From assembly GCA_012295275.1 (NCBI GenBank), contig CM022674.1:5648936-5706435 (forward strand): 57,500 nucleotides of DNA, given 5' to 3'. Positions 13,031-26,959 of this stretch are shown here, piece by piece. Each line of letters starts with the position of its first letter. Positions within the stretch are counted from its first letter, which is position 1. The stretch is from Chrysomallon squamiferum (Eukaryota; Mollusca; Gastropoda; Neomphalida; Peltospiridae). Below the pieces are notes generated by a model. It saw only the letters and a list, made by a program, of their open reading frames with translations, was not told the DNA's origin and ran no database searches. A program made the position numbers and the translations under genes.

Positions 13031-13039
13031 CCGGGATAA

Positions 13040-14000
13040 AATAAACTTCAAACAATTCTTCAGGAATGACTCATTAGATAAAAACAAATAAAAATTCAGC
13101 ATTGACCAAACTCTTGACACGCTATCTTTCTGTATCTTTAGATCAAAATCTTTTTCCATGACATTTTATATCAAAAAAAATATTTAAAAAATTAAAAATT
13201 AATTCTTTACTCTTTGGATTCAAAAACTTCACATACAATAATTTCATTCAAAGTATTATCCATGACTCTGTAGGTAACAAAAACTTTATAAACAATTTTA
13301 ATTCTTTCTTAGATAAAAAAAATAAAAAAAAAAAACAACTTTATGCATGAATTGGACCACAAACTTCATATCAAAGTTCTTCAAATCAAAGCCATGACAC
13401 AACTTTCATTTTCAAAAATATGAAAACTGTATGCATAATTCTGTACAACTGTATAGATGAAAAAAACAGTTCACACCAAAGTGTGATAATCTAAAACTTC
13501 ATATGTAACTCTTTAGATAAAAAAACAAAAAAAAACAACTCCTTAACTCAAAACTTCACACAAGTCTAATTATCCAAAACTTCATATATAACTCTTCAGA
13601 TAAATTCCTGTACAATTTTTTAAATCAAACATTCACATTCAAATGTGATCATCTGAAACTTCATTTGCAAATCATGAGAAAAACCCATGTTCAAATTTTT
13701 AAATCAAAACTTCATTTGTAATTCTTCAGTTTAAAAATAAAAGTTAATCCTATGTTTAAAATCGAAACTTTACATCTAAGTCTGATGATCCAAAACATCA
13801 CATATCCTTCTTTAAATTTAAAACAAAATATATATTCAGTTCTTTATGTCATAACCTGGCAAACCAGTTTGTTGATACCTAAACCATACATTACTCTTTA
13901 GATTAAAAAATACAAAAACATCACATAAATTTGTTATTTAAATGAAAACGTCTCACCAAAGTCATATGATTAAAAAATAAACCTCGCACATAATTTTTTG
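13040..14000. repeat. Degenerate ~28-bp tandem array in the TMCO4 3' flank
   Basis: The plus-strand unit is roughly aaacttcatatgtaattctt followed by tagatcaa, recurring every ~26-29 bp with heavy decay (for example near 13481, 13569, 13653 and 13702). It starts about 50 bp beyond the TMCO4 stop, after a poly-A tract at 14007-14029, so it is probably transcribed in the 3' UTR. Confidence 0.7.
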
Positions 14001-14049
14001 AATCCAAAAAAAAAAAAAAAAAAAAAAATTAAAGCAGATTTCAGGTAAA

Positions 14050-16687
14050 CTAATCATCTTCAAAAGTCAGATGGTAGTAATCGACATTGGAAAGTTTCTG
14101 TGTTAACACGTCGTCATTTTCAAACGTTTCGAAACCATCGTCTTTTTCGAACCATTCCAACCTCTCTCCGTCACTGTCCTTAGCCAGACAGGTCTCGTCT
14201 GTCTGTCCTGAATGATTTCCAGACATGTTGTTGCTGCTTTTGCTTCCGACAGCTTCTTCGGAAGAAAGGTTCGTCAACTCATTTTCTGACGAAATGTTCG
14301 TAAACGTTCCCGAATCATTTTTCAGAGAAGGTTTCGATGCTGAATCATTTCTCGAAGAAGACAGTTTCGGCGATTCTTTCCCAGGCAGAGCGCTGTCTGA
14401 ACTGACACTCGATGTTGATATTTTAGCCTTCACGACAAGAGAGTCAGCTTCGTCCAGACACAGATTCACTTCGTAATTTTTTTCTTCAAATTCATCCGTT
14501 TTGCACGCCGTTTGCGCCGGCCTCGTTTTCGTGTTGCTTTCTTCGCTGACATCGTCATCGTCGTCGGAGCTGGTGAGGTCGTCAAGGTTAATGCTTATTC
14601 CGCTCTCCTCTTCCACGGGCGTGGCTGCCTTCATTGCGATGAGGCGGGAATTCAGCTCGGCAGGATCGGTATTTGCATAGTCGGATTTATCTCCCTCTGT
14701 GCGAGCCACTGAAACGGAATCCTTGGTTCGAACGCCAACTATTTTTAGAATGTTGTCAAGTTGATTCAGGTAATCGGTGTGGCCGTTTACCTGCAGGCGG
14801 TATAGAGATGGAGCTTATTTCAGGTGTTTTGAAATTAATTTATAAACTGTATTTTAAATGAATTGGTTTTTTGGGGTTTTTTTTGATCTTATAAAGAATG
14901 TATTTACAAAATGGTTATAAAAAACATTATACAGCTCTGTTTCATGAAAACAGTTTAAACAAAGTAAATAAATATTAAATAAATAATAATCATCATCGTA
15001 TTAATAACAACAATGTTAATAATAATAATAATGATAATAATAATAATAAATAATAAGTTGAAAATAAATATAAATATTCTTCACAAAGTAATTATTAATA
15101 CAGATGTTCTCTATTTAAAAATAATCTTTAACTTTTACAACACAATTTATCAGAATTGAAGTGTAGCTTTGGCAAAATCAAACTGTTAATATATTTGAAA
15201 CCAGTAAGTAGATTTTTTGAATAAAAATGGATGCTTACTAGACTGTAAAAGTTAAAAAAAATGTTCAAATAATAATAACAATAATAATAATAACAAAAAT
15301 AGCAGTAACAATAACAACAACAACAACAATAGGAAAAGAAATAAGAAGATGAAGAAATTTAAGACTTCGTTAAAAAAAAAGAAAAACAGAACGAAAAATT
15401 CCATATGACTGATTTTGGCAGAATGGGTCACAAAACTTTCATCTAACTATAAAGAAGACACAAGTAAAAACATACCACATCACTTAGGTCTATGTTGTGC
15501 ATTCGACGATTGTCCCATTTGACTGGTCCAAGGCCCGCAACTCTAATCTGAACAGAGGCTGTCCGATACAAAAATTTCAGCAGCCAATCACCTCTAAAAT
15601 AAAATTAAATAAACTTTTCAGTTAATACATTTACATTCTCAAGATATGTGTATATAAAAAAAAAATCAAGGTAAATATATTTGATGTATTTTACAGGAGG
15701 TAACTGTTACAGTGCACAATCCTTTTGTAAAATATAAAATAAAAATATAAGACAAATAGGTGAAGTTTGTCATTAAGTGAATCTTCAGATATGTGATAAA
15801 TCAAGAATTAAATTAATGTATAAAAAATTATCTAAAACAAACTGAAAACATCCCTCAAAAGAGATCTACTTTGATATTTTTATTTTACTTACGTTTGATA
15901 TTATATAAATATATTGAAGTACTTTTTTTTAATCTTTTTTTTTTTTTAAATATTCTGAACAAAATACATTTATATTCTATAATTCTGCTCCACATATTTT
16001 TTTTTACATTTTAGAATTAGACTAGTATTTGATTTCAAATTTCACCTTGTATACAAAATATTTAATTTCATGCTGTGTATTTTGGCAAGACACAAAGATT
16101 AATACCAAGAACAAAACCAATCCAGCACACATAGTTAGTACCAAGCAATAGATAGAACTGATGGCTGCTATTTTAACAACAGAGATTACCTACAGTATCC
16201 ATTGATAATTTTCCCACCAACAATTCTTCCTAGCGGCTCCCAGAACTGAGGAGCTCCAGAAACTGGCGCCCCTAGGAGTATAACATCTTCAACAATTCCA
16301 TCAGAACCTGAAATAAAAATAAATAAATAAATAAATAACACACAATATTATATATATATATATATATAGAGACACACACACATATGTGAATGTCTTAATG
16401 TCTGTGTGTGTTTTATGTATTTATATTATTTATGTGCATGTTATTTATATGTGTGTTATGTTTTATTTGTTATATGTATGTGTTTGAGTGTGTTAATTAT
16501 ATCTGCGTGTCACTTATATACGAGTGTTAATTATATATGTGTGTGTGTTATGGATATGTATGCAGGCGACTATATTATTTATATATATGTGTATGTGTGT
16601 TACTTATGCAAGTGTATGTTATTTATAAATGCATGTTTGTGTCTGTTTGAGTGTGGATGTTATTTATATAAGTGTTTGTGCATGTTA

Positions 16688-16741
<54 letters not shown>

Positions 16742-18175
16742 TGTGTTTAGTTATTTTTATATGCGCATGTCTGTATTATTTGTGTGTAAATAAATTATTT
16801 GTGCTGCTAAGACTTTTCATTTTTTCCAAACAGCATGCTGAAACATAGATCAGATTTTCATGTGTGCATGTATGTGTGAATGTAGGAGTTTATAGATGTT
16901 TAGTTGTATGAGTTTGTATCCTATCTGTATAAATGTAAAAAAATAGTAATAAAACCAAAAATAATTAAATGTGACATGATATCCGATTTAAATGTCAAAC
17001 AAAATACATATCATTGAGTTTCCATTACCTTTCCTCTGTGCCATTTCTTTCAGGCAAGTGTAGATAACTCTAGCTCCAAGGCTAAATCCAATCAGAGTTA
17101 CTGGTCTTTGACCCTGGAGGTGGAAAATATAATTCTTATTCTGTATTTTAACATGGAATATTAACTTAAGAATTTCATTTAATAATGCTACAACGAAATA
17201 AATTAAATTAATCCAATGTAACACAACAATGTAACAAAATGTTAATTAAAATTTAATAAAATAAAACATACCTGTTCTCGGGCTAAGAGAACTTCTGCCA
17301 ACTTCTTGCCAGTGTTGTGAGCCCGTTGCATAGCAACACTCCAAGGATTATCTATGACACCAGCTGCAGACAGTAATATGGCAGGCCATGCAACAGCAGT
17401 CACTAAACCTGAAATAACATTCGTAATATTGTAAAAAAACTTTTTTAAATTTATAAACATTTTTTTATCTGTTTTACACACACACATACAAACAGAGTAA
17501 TATAATTAAAAAAAAATAAAAAATAAAAATTTAAATTTATAGAATATTTACCTGTTTTACACACACACACACACACACACATACAAACAGAGTAATTTAA
17601 CAGGAACATATTAAAAAAAAATTTAAATTTTTTTTTTAAATTTATAAAATCATTTTCATACACAAACTCTCAGACAAACAAACACAATGATTAAAAACAA
17701 TTTCTAACTTGCTAATACAAAATCTTTAGATATAAAACAAAAAGGAAAAAAAAAAAAAGAAAAAGAACTGTGATTAAATACCTGATAAAATTGTGTATTT
17801 CAATGCTTCCTGGGTTGCCACGGAGACTGCCCCTGATACAAGGTAGGTCATCGCAGCCCCTAACTGCATCAAGTACTGGGACTCCCATTTCAGTGAGTAC
17901 TGTTCCCTCGATTCGGCTAGCTGCTTCCAGGGAGCACGGAAATCTGAAAAGTTTCTAAAATTTGAGTTACAATTATAATATCTGTTTAACTTTGAGTATA
18001 AATTTTGGATTATTTATTCAGGATTTTTTTTTTTTAATTATTTTTGAATATCATCTTCTTCTTCTTCTTACAGATTGTCTTTTAGTGTGTCTTGAAAACC
18101 ATGATAGAAAATAATGTACAGAACACAAAGTATTGTATTTAAATAACGCTCAGATGAATTGATAAAAAAAGAACA

Positions 18176-18208
<33 letters not shown>

Positions 18209-19252
18209 TATACGAAAAATTAAAAATAAAATAAAATAAATAAATAAATAAAAATAAATAAATAATATTTAAATGTTTTAACCCAAATTTCACAACATAC
18301 AATTAAAAAATTATATTATTTTAATGAAAAAAAAATTGACATGCAAAAATTTCATTATTAAATAACATTAAGCATATTGATTATTATATAATTGAAATCT
18401 GAAAATTAAACTTTTAAACATTAAATATTTATAACATAACTGGAATATATCTGTGGATGTTATTACATAAAAATACCTTCACCATAAACTTTTAACAGAA
18501 ACGTAAAAATGAATTCGAAAACAACCATTATAACTGTCAGACAATAAAACTACAAATGCAAAAATTACGTTATTATAACCTTCAGAAAACAAACACAAGT
18601 GTAAAAACTATTATTTTAACAATCAGAAGGCAAGTCATATTTGCAAAAATAATTATTTCAACTATTAGAGGTCCAAGGAAAAATGTGAAAACAACCATGT
18701 TAAATATCACAGGCAAAATAAAAATGTAAAACCATCATTATAAAAGAGGACTTAACATAGATATAAAGATTACAAATATCAGAGGATAAACTTTCTTTTA
18801 AATAATAATTATAATAATTTGAGATTTTAGCATGTCAAAAATACCTGCACTACCTTTTTATTTATAAACAGATAAATCTAAGAAAATTCAAATTAGAACT
18901 ATGTAAACCTTGTTGTTCGTTGGTCACCCATCCAGTCACTGCTACTGTGATGTGCAGTTGTTTGATCTCTTCTGGGTCAGTGGTTGGATTGGGAGAAAGA
19001 CTCTCAAACTCAAACTCTTCGATATCACCAACTCTTTTCTTCATTTTGTAACCTGCAACAGCAGACCACTTCAAACAGACTTTATTTATTTAAATATGGC
19101 TGACATTATTAAATACTGTAACTTAACTGTTCAATTTTTTTTTACTATTTTTGTTCCCCAATTGCATATAATTATCATGAAAAACATATATCAAAGATGG
19201 CAGCCTCTAAAATGTGATTCTGTTTTGTAGACTTCCAAATTAATAGTTCATA

Positions 19253-19297
<45 letters not shown>

Positions 19298-22200
19298 TGT
19301 GTGTGTGTGTCTGTCTGCGTGTGCGTGTGCGTGTTTCAGACCAATTTTTTTCTAACAACAGTCTGTCAATAAAATGTTAAGTTCACAATGAAACACAGAA
19401 CCTACAATTCTCACTTAACTTTCTATCATATTTGTCATTTCATGCTAAAAACCACTGAGTCATATACAGGCAAAGTGGCTGTCTGAATTTAAAAAAACAT
19501 TTGTACATCATTTATACAAATTAAAAATGTATATAAAATAATAATAATAATAACAACAACAATAAATGCAGACAACTTTGCCACTACAAACAAGAGCAAT
19601 TCTCTATATTTTATTTCAGATGAAGTAAACAATCCATTTAAAAAATTTATCTTTAATTTGTTAATTTTTGATTATCTACATTTTGCAACAAATTTTAAAA
19701 TCTTTTTAAGATTTCTCTTATGTTTTCTTAAAGTAAAGAAACATAATGACAGTGCCAAACAAGTCATTGATTGGTTTGTGTAAACATGCAAATAAGGTTA
19801 ATAAAAATAACACACTTTCTTTGCTTAAATAAATAATAAAACAAAGAATAAATGTAACAATAAGCAAAAGCTAGCAAAAATATCAATAATCTGAAACGAA
19901 TAATTATAATAAATAAATAAATTAATAATAAATAAATAAAATTAACAATAATTATAATAAAAAATAAATTACTAATAACAGTAAAATGTGAGGTATTATT
20001 AGTATTAATACCAGACCTGTGTTATATTAGTATTAATTAATGTCTGCATTATTTTATGAGTAACATGCTTATTAGCTATAATACAGATAGTCCCTCTTAC
20101 TTACTAACTTACTCAATAAAAAAAAAAAAATAATAATAATAAAATAAATAAATAAATAAAATAAAAAAATAATAATAAGAATGAGAGACAAATGAGAAAT
20201 AAATAAAAAGGTCATGGTTTATTTCATTACTATATATGAGAATATAACACAGACGTAAGTAAGGGGTGCACTATCTGTATTAACAAACACATTACAAATT
20301 ATTAATAATGTAACAAAAAAAAACATAACACCTGATAATCCATCTCCATAAAACAGAACATCTGGAATGTTTTTACTAACATCAGCCATGAAAAATTATT
20401 AACAACACAACACGACACGACACAACACAACACAACACGACACAACACAACACGTCTCATAAACCATCTCTGTGGGACAGAACGTCAGGGGAGATGTATT
20501 TACTAGCATTAGTACTTGTTGGTTAGCTAGTTGCCAGGCAACCAATTCGAAGTTTACTTCGGTTCCTACCTGTTAACCCTGCTCCGGCTGCCCCAAACAA
20601 CGATCCAATGACAGCGATGCCCACGGTGGAACCCAGAACAGCAGCACCAGCACCACCAATAATGGCCCCAGCACCAACCGCAACAAACGGTGCTGCCAAC
20701 CCCCCTGTCAGACCTAGGGAGGGGTAATGTAATTTATTTGTCATGCAAAAACATAAAATAAAAATAAAAATAAAATAAAAATGAAAATGAAAATGAAGAT
20801 AACCAAAATTAAAGTTTAAAATGGAAAAAAAAGCAAAGGAATGGAAAGCAATCTACTGTGAGGCTAATGTATGTTGTATTTTGACAGAACAAATTGAAAA
20901 GTTGTCTAATCTGAAAAAGGAGGTTATGCCAAATTTATTTAATATTTAGAAACAAGAAAATTGCAATGGTAAGGAAAGCATATGTATATATTATATATAT
21001 ATATGTATTTTTATTCAAAATTGGTTTTGTCAAATACAACATATTAGCAAAATAATATTAAAAATTAAAATGAATCTATTAAACAAAAGATGGAAGTATC
21101 TGCTAGAAATCCACTAAAATAATAAATGTAAAAACACTAAAATCTACTAATAAGAAACGAAAATGATATTTAATAACTTATTAAATATTAAAAATTAAAA
21201 ATACCCAAAGCAACTGATCAATAGTTTCAAGCAAAATTTTAAAAAAATATAATAATAATAGTTTGTTTTGTTTAATATTCTTATTCTCTCTTTAATAATT
21301 TATTTAACAATTAAAATTTTCTGTACTGTTAAAAAATTATCAACAATTATCAAAATTCTTGTTTCGTATTATTCAGTTATCTACTCTCCACTTAATGTAT
21401 GTCAAATTATTTTTGTATTTTTCTAAATATTCACCAACAAACCATTTTTTAATATAACCAATTCACTTTATTTTATTCCATCTATGATTTGAGTGTGCTG
21501 ATGTAACAAAGATTACAATACAAATACTATTTTCTTCAAGACAAATGTCAAACAAAGATTACAGATGGAGTTAAAATTAATTTTTAATGATATGCATTAC
21601 ATATTAAAATTAGGAAAGTATTATCAGATACATATATATCATTATATTATATTATATTATATTATATTATATTATATTATATTATATTATATTATATTAT
21701 ATTATATTATATTATATTATACTATACTATATTAATATATGATGTTATAATCATTTTGATAAATACAAATTAGTAACAAACTAAAAAAAATTCTGATATA
21801 AAAATTAACTAAAAAATGAAAAACTAATAAAAAAAATAAGAACTAAAAAAATAATAAGTGTCTAAAACACAAAACAAGTATAAAAATAATAATAAAATAA
21901 TAATTTTAGACACCACTATAACACAACTTAAAAAATATCCAGCTTTTCTTAGCAGACATCTTGACCATCCAAGACAACAGCCAGCTAAGTTGAATAACCT
22001 GAATCAAACACCCTCCACCAAATATCATTGGCTGATTTGTTTTTCTTACCTATCAAAGCTCCGCCCCCAACTGTAGCCAGACCAATCAGAGCTATCCTCT
22101 TGGCTTTGGCTTTTCGTTCTTCTTTGGTTTTTTCTGTAATTTCCTCCCTAAATGAATATAAAATTTTATTTTGAAGAAAGTAATTATATAAACAGATGAA

Positions 22201-24415
22201 CATTACCTGCCAAAAATAAAGTAATACTAATCCAGTCCTGCAACAAAATAAACCCAGTTGAAAAATAACATTTGTTCCAGAGAATTCTGGATAAAAGACG
22301 TCTATGTACTTACCAATTAATAATAACTACTACACCAAAACTAACTCATAAGTGTCTTGTATCCAATAAACAGAAATGTAACAGAACAGATATGACTGAA
22401 GTAACAAACATTAATTTCATTATTTAGAAACTCTGAAGGATCTTATAAAGACAAAACAACAGCAATGTCCATTATTATAAATATGTGCATATAATTACAT
22501 CTAATGTCTGCAGAAATAAAAATGATCATTTTACAAAACCCTATTACACCTGATATGAAGGAAACTTGAGGCATGTTCTCTATATACAGAAGGCAGCATT
22601 ATTCAGTGAATCTAAGCACCAGAGCAACCCCATACATGAGAACAAAGAGAAAATAATTTAATTTTCATGAGCTGACCAAAAAAAAAAAATAAAAATATAA
22701 ACCAGTTGCAGTATCCTTTGCAGGGTGGTTATATTACACTGGTTGACTTATCAAACAGGTTTTTGTGCAACACAAATGGCTACATTATGCTGTGTTTTAG
22801 TGTCTATAATACAGAGGTGGTTGTATTACACAGGTTGGTTTGTATTACACAGGTGGTTGGTTTACACAGGTCTCATACGTACTGGGACAGCTCGTACTGT
22901 TTGCTGACGAGAGCTCTGGCCAGGCTGCTCTCTATCTCCTCCAGACTGTCCCAGCTCACTCTCAGTTGCCAGGCAACGTGTTTGATGAGCACTCGCATTC
23001 GCGAGTCGTAGCAACCTGCAGAACAAAAATTTGTTTTTATTAACGTCTCGTGACTTTGTGAAAGAAAGAGCTAGTAAAAAAATATTACAAGTAAAACTGA
23101 CACATAAGTTTATGTAAATTATTAATGTTATCAAATAATAAAACAAAATGCCAAAATTCAACAAGTAAATACCTCCAGCAGATTATTTAAACTTATGCTT
23201 TACAGCTTTTTTGTTTTTTGTTGTTGTTGTTGCTGTTTTGACAAGAACAAGCAATTAAATTATTAACAACATCCTACAAGACTAAATACCAATGTCATTA
23301 ATATTCATGAATGTTCAGAAAGGATTCATTCAAAGTACGGAAAAAAAAAAAAAAAAAGTTCACCATTTCTAATCGCCATGGTAACCATGTCAGTGATAAC
23401 GAGGTCTCCTCTGTTCTTGAGGTAAGCTTCTTCAAGCAGCAGATCGATGTAGGGTGTGGTCTCATCCATTCCATGTCCTTCTAACAGGGCCTCAATTGAA
23501 ACACGTACCTGTTAAGTAAATAAATAAATTAATTGTAAGTAAATAAAGAAATTATTTAATATATTAATAAATTAATTAATACTAGTAAATAATTATGTAA
23601 ATAAACATTTGAGTAAAAAAGTAAATACATAAATAAATATGCAAATAAATAAATAAAAAATGTATCATTTAATTAATTGATGCTGGTAAATAAATAATTC
23701 ATCAATAAATCAGTAAATAAATTTAAATAAACAAACAAGTAAATTATGTACCAGTTTATAAGTATTAATGCTGGAAGAAATATCAGTATTCAGTGAATTT
23801 TTATTCAACTTTTAAAAAAACACAAATTTCATTTAAATTTTAATAAATAAGAAAAAGTACAATATATTTCTAGCAGATTTAATATAAAACAAATCATTTG
23901 CCAATCAACAGATTAATTAAATAGCATTTGCTAAACTAATAATAACAACAACAAAAACAATACAAAAAATAAACATATAAAATGATATATTACAAAATTC
24001 TTTAAGAATCAAACATCACCTGTTCTGGTTGGTCCATATATTCCAGAATCATTTTTAAAGTGTCTTTTTTAAACCTCCTGAAAACAAAACAAAACACTGC
24101 ATTGTCTTAAAATGTGTCATGTGATCTTATGTTATTAAATCAGATTTATAAAATTTATATTTTATAAAATTTATATAACCTGCTGCATTTTTCATCATAG
24201 TATATTCAAATTTAATTATGCTGCTAAGAAAAACAAAGCACTATTAATTTATTAAAATTGTTTTTAACTGAAGTTTCTTAATTTCTTTTTCCTTTTTCTA
24301 TATTTTTTTTTAAATTAATAGTACCAGACCATTTATCTGCACTAACATAAAAGATTTACATGTTATATCATTTATATTTTTAGTATATATCTTATTTATT
24401 TATCATCAATTATTT

Positions 24416-24454
<39 letters not shown>

Positions 24455-25947
24455 CAAGACATGGCCCAGAATGCTTGAACATTCAGAAATCCAGATTACC
24501 AATGCTTCCAAGCTTGTGAGATAAATCATCTATTATTCATTTCTTATTTTGTTGTTGTTTTTGTTTTATAACTATTATTATATATACTGCTGTAATTGTG
24601 ATTATTATTAAAGTTCTCCTGTAATTATTATTACTCGTGACAAAGTAAAATTAAAACAAAATAATAAAAATAACTAAATTTTTATGGTTCATATTATTAG
24701 TTGCAAATTGTATTATTACCATCACTATATTTACTATACAATCAGTTTAAGCTATTTAAAATTACTATATTATATACTATATTATGCAATAATAATCTAT
24801 AATAGCATTAAATTTTTCTGTTTTTCATTATATTAAAATTGAGAAATAGTTTCTCAAACAAAGGGACATAACTCTATTACTTGTGCCAATGATCTTCAAA
24901 CAGCAGACGAAGGGACATAGCACACAGTGCAGAATAGGAATAATTTCCAACATCAGTGAGTCGCTTACACAGAGGCTGAAAGTCCTTGTCTGTGTTTGGC
25001 TCACCTGAAACAGATACAAAAAACTTTTTATTTATGTCTTTAAAAAACAAAAACAAAAACTCACTGATAGTGATACAGATATAGAATTTCCTTGAAGAAA
25101 CATCTCTTTAAATTACATTCACACTATTACAAAAAATAACAATTTCCAGTATTCTAATGCAGCATGTGTCTATGTCAAATAATATTTCAACATAAATATT
25201 AATTGTATATTATTTGAAAATTAAATGTTGTGTTGGTTGCAATACATCTGTTGCTAAGGATGTTAGCAAAAGTGAGAGAGAAAGAAACCTTGTTATAATA
25301 TTTGCAGCTGATTCCCATATACACATTTCCTGTTTGTGATGTGTATGCAAGAGACATTTGTTGCTATTTGTTTGATGTTTTTTAAAATTACACCAGAAAA
25401 CATACTTTGCTGATAATAACAATGTAAGTCAAAAAGAATTTTTTAATGAAGTTTTTTTTTATTTCATTGACTAATTTTTGACTGTTTATTATTTGATTTT
25501 TTTTTATTTATTTATTTATTTGTTTAAATTTAATAATTTAATATGAATTTTTATTTCTAAATATTTAATTAACACTAACAGTAACAGTAACAGCTGTATT
25601 ACAATGTCTAGGTGAACACGCTCTCTCGTCTCTGTTTCGGGGCATTCAGTTTCAAAATATACACTACAGTTAACAAATTAGTTTATAAGTAGTTAGCATC
25701 ATACTTCGTGATGTAGTACAATTTTTGATTTTCCATTTAAGACTTGAAGTTAGTTAAATTCCATTACAGCTGCAATCGACTATTTTACAAACTACTTATT
25801 GCTGTAATAATAAAAACTATTAAAATGGCCTGCATATATGTTACCATCTCGATCTGAACTGTTGTCATTATTTGAATAATTCAGTTCTTTGGAATGAACG
25901 TCGAACGTCTTGTTTTTGGAACTACTGTCCAAACCACCCTCCGCCAT
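14050..25947 (-). CDS. TMCO4: TMCO4, transmembrane and coiled-coil domain protein 4 (DUF726 hydrolase-like)
   Basis: Fourteen exons: 25947-25845, 25004-24881, 24077-24020, 23508-23364, 23015-22883, 22147-22050, 20713-20570, 19052-18909, 17943-17782, 17408-17272, 17113-17029, 16307-16190, 15593-15476 and 14790-14050 (TAG). They sum to 2310 nt, 769 aa, with all phases compatible. Landmarks are a Lys/Glu-rich coiled stretch before a Gly/Ala-rich hydrophobic segment (about residues 208-268), GYKMKKRVGDIEEFEFESL then LHITVAVTGW, the nucleophile elbow GFSLG (Ser427), VILLGAPVSG, and NGHTDY (His527, probable catalytic His). This is the TMCO4 order; the family has an alpha/beta-hydrolase fold but no settled substrate. 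The last ~220 residues form an acidic, Ser-rich tail (a run of five Asp, then SEES), so the protein is longer than human TMCO4 (about 634 aa). Divergent with OTUD3. Confidence 0.96.
16325..16920. repeat. TA/TG-rich repeats in a TMCO4 intron, with (GT)n at about 16690-16745
   Basis: (AAAT)n, (TA)n and (CA)n lie at 16320-16385. Imperfect TGTG/TTAT blocks follow, then about 25 near-perfect GT units. The intron is otherwise empty. Confidence 0.9.
18430..18780. repeat. Degenerate ~58-bp tandem repeat in a TMCO4 intron
   Basis: Units resembling gtaaaaaccattattataac plus tatcagaagacaaa recur at about 18500, 18560, 18615, 18680 and 18730. It lies between the exons at 18909-19052 and 17782-17943. Confidence 0.6.
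19253..19335. repeat. (GT)n microsatellite in a TMCO4 intron
   Basis: A long GT run with CT and GC interruptions at its right end. Confidence 0.95.
20401..20456. repeat. (ACAAC/ACGAC)n pentamer repeat in a TMCO4 intron
   Basis: About ten copies of a five-base unit alternating aacac and gacac. It lies about 110 bp downstream (in transcript sense) of the Gly-rich exon. Confidence 0.9.
21637..21732. repeat. (ATTAT)n pentanucleotide microsatellite in a TMCO4 intron
   Basis: About 17 nearly perfect copies end in ACTAT variants. It is likely to be length-polymorphic. Confidence 0.95.
24418..24452. repeat. (AC)n microsatellite in a TMCO4 intron
   Basis: About 17 AC units. The rest of this intron is AT-rich with no exon seen. 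Confidence 0.95.
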
Positions 25948-25957
25948 ATTTTTCCAT
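25922..25957 (-). promoter_or_regulatory. Upstream ORF overlapping the TMCO4 start codon
   Basis: An ATG at 25957-25955 lies 10 nt upstream of the TMCO4 ATG in another frame, with A at -3 and G at +4. It encodes 11 residues and stops (TAG) at 25924-25922, inside the TMCO4 coding exon. If the 5' UTR includes it, it could lower TMCO4 translation. The transcription start is unknown. Confidence 0.45.
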
Positions 25958-26959
25958 CCTCTAAATCGTATTTCCGCATGTGAAAAAAAAGACTAATCGG
26001 AAAATTCCGGACATTGTCGCCTCTTTTCGATCACTTGTTTATCAGGGCCCTTTAAAAATCGCGAAGCGCACATTTAAATATTTATTTCTGTTTTCAGGAC
26101 CTATTTTATTCATTAGTGTTGGTGACAATATTCATCATTCATATTAACTTTAAAATATCTATATAAATGGTTTTGTCTTTGTTTAAATAATTTGTACATC
26201 ATACTTATACTACATGTAGTTTCTGTTAATAATTAAATTTATAAAAAAAAAAAAAAAAAAAGGAAAGACATAATAATTTATATAACTATATTTTCATCAT
26301 AGGTTATCTATGAAAATAAAACTTGTTTGGTGCCATATCTAAATTTGTTATAAGGCCTCGGGACCGCGTATTATACATAATTATGATCGTAATTTGCGAG
26401 TTCTGCTGTAGTTAGCGAATTTTATTTGGTACATGCGCAGTACAAAAGCGCTTTCTATTTCCGGGACATCGGCAGGTGAATAATAGTGAATAGAGTCATT
26501 CAGGTGTTGTGTTAGACTGACTGACATTTACCTTTGGGGTTTAGAACCTAACAGGATTTACAGTTATTAGTAGCAGGTGAACTTTATTTCTTCAATGTAT
26601 GTATAGCAGTTAATTAACATTCCTGAAGCTGATAATCTTGTTTTCTCGTGGTTGTGAAATTTGTCGGTAAAAAACCAAAACAAAACATTCTTTACTTTAG
26701 AAAGAAATACTGTTGATTCGGCCCTAATATTCATTATATTGGGAGACAGTAACCTCTTGTTTTTTTCTTTTTTTTTTTTCTACGGAAAGATAAATGGATA
26801 TGGAAACTTCATTTGTTTATGAATTATAATTTTCCATTAAAAAGAAGAAGAAAAAAAGTGATTGATTTTATCGGCGGATCTTCTTGCCGATCATAACGTC
26901 ATACGACTCAATGTGTTACTGTGCGTGTTATGCCAGGTAGAATTTCTGTACTCGCCGAC
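25948..26959. promoter_or_regulatory. Divergent TMCO4/OTUD3 intergenic region, candidate bidirectional promoter
   Basis: About 1.0 kb separates the two start codons. It is less repetitive than the window average and contains CpGs, which are rare elsewhere here. ETS-like cores (TTTCCGGGA near 26457-26465; ATTTCCGC near 25970-25977) and an NRF1-like half-site (ATGCGCAG at 26433-26440) are visible. No TATA box is obvious for either gene. The motif reading is inference. Confidence 0.55.
26911..26940 (+). promoter_or_regulatory. Short upstream ORF before OTUD3
   Basis: ATG at 26911 opens a nine-codon frame ending in TAG at 26938-26940. It overlaps the alternative OTUD3 ATG at 26930 and ends 19 nt before the preferred ATG at 26960. 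It may affect start choice if transcribed. Confidence 0.35.

Noticed and set aside
14225-14861. Plus-strand frames opposite the TMCO4 terminal exon
   Set aside because: They are shadows of a real coding exon with matching splice site and family similarity on the minus strand.
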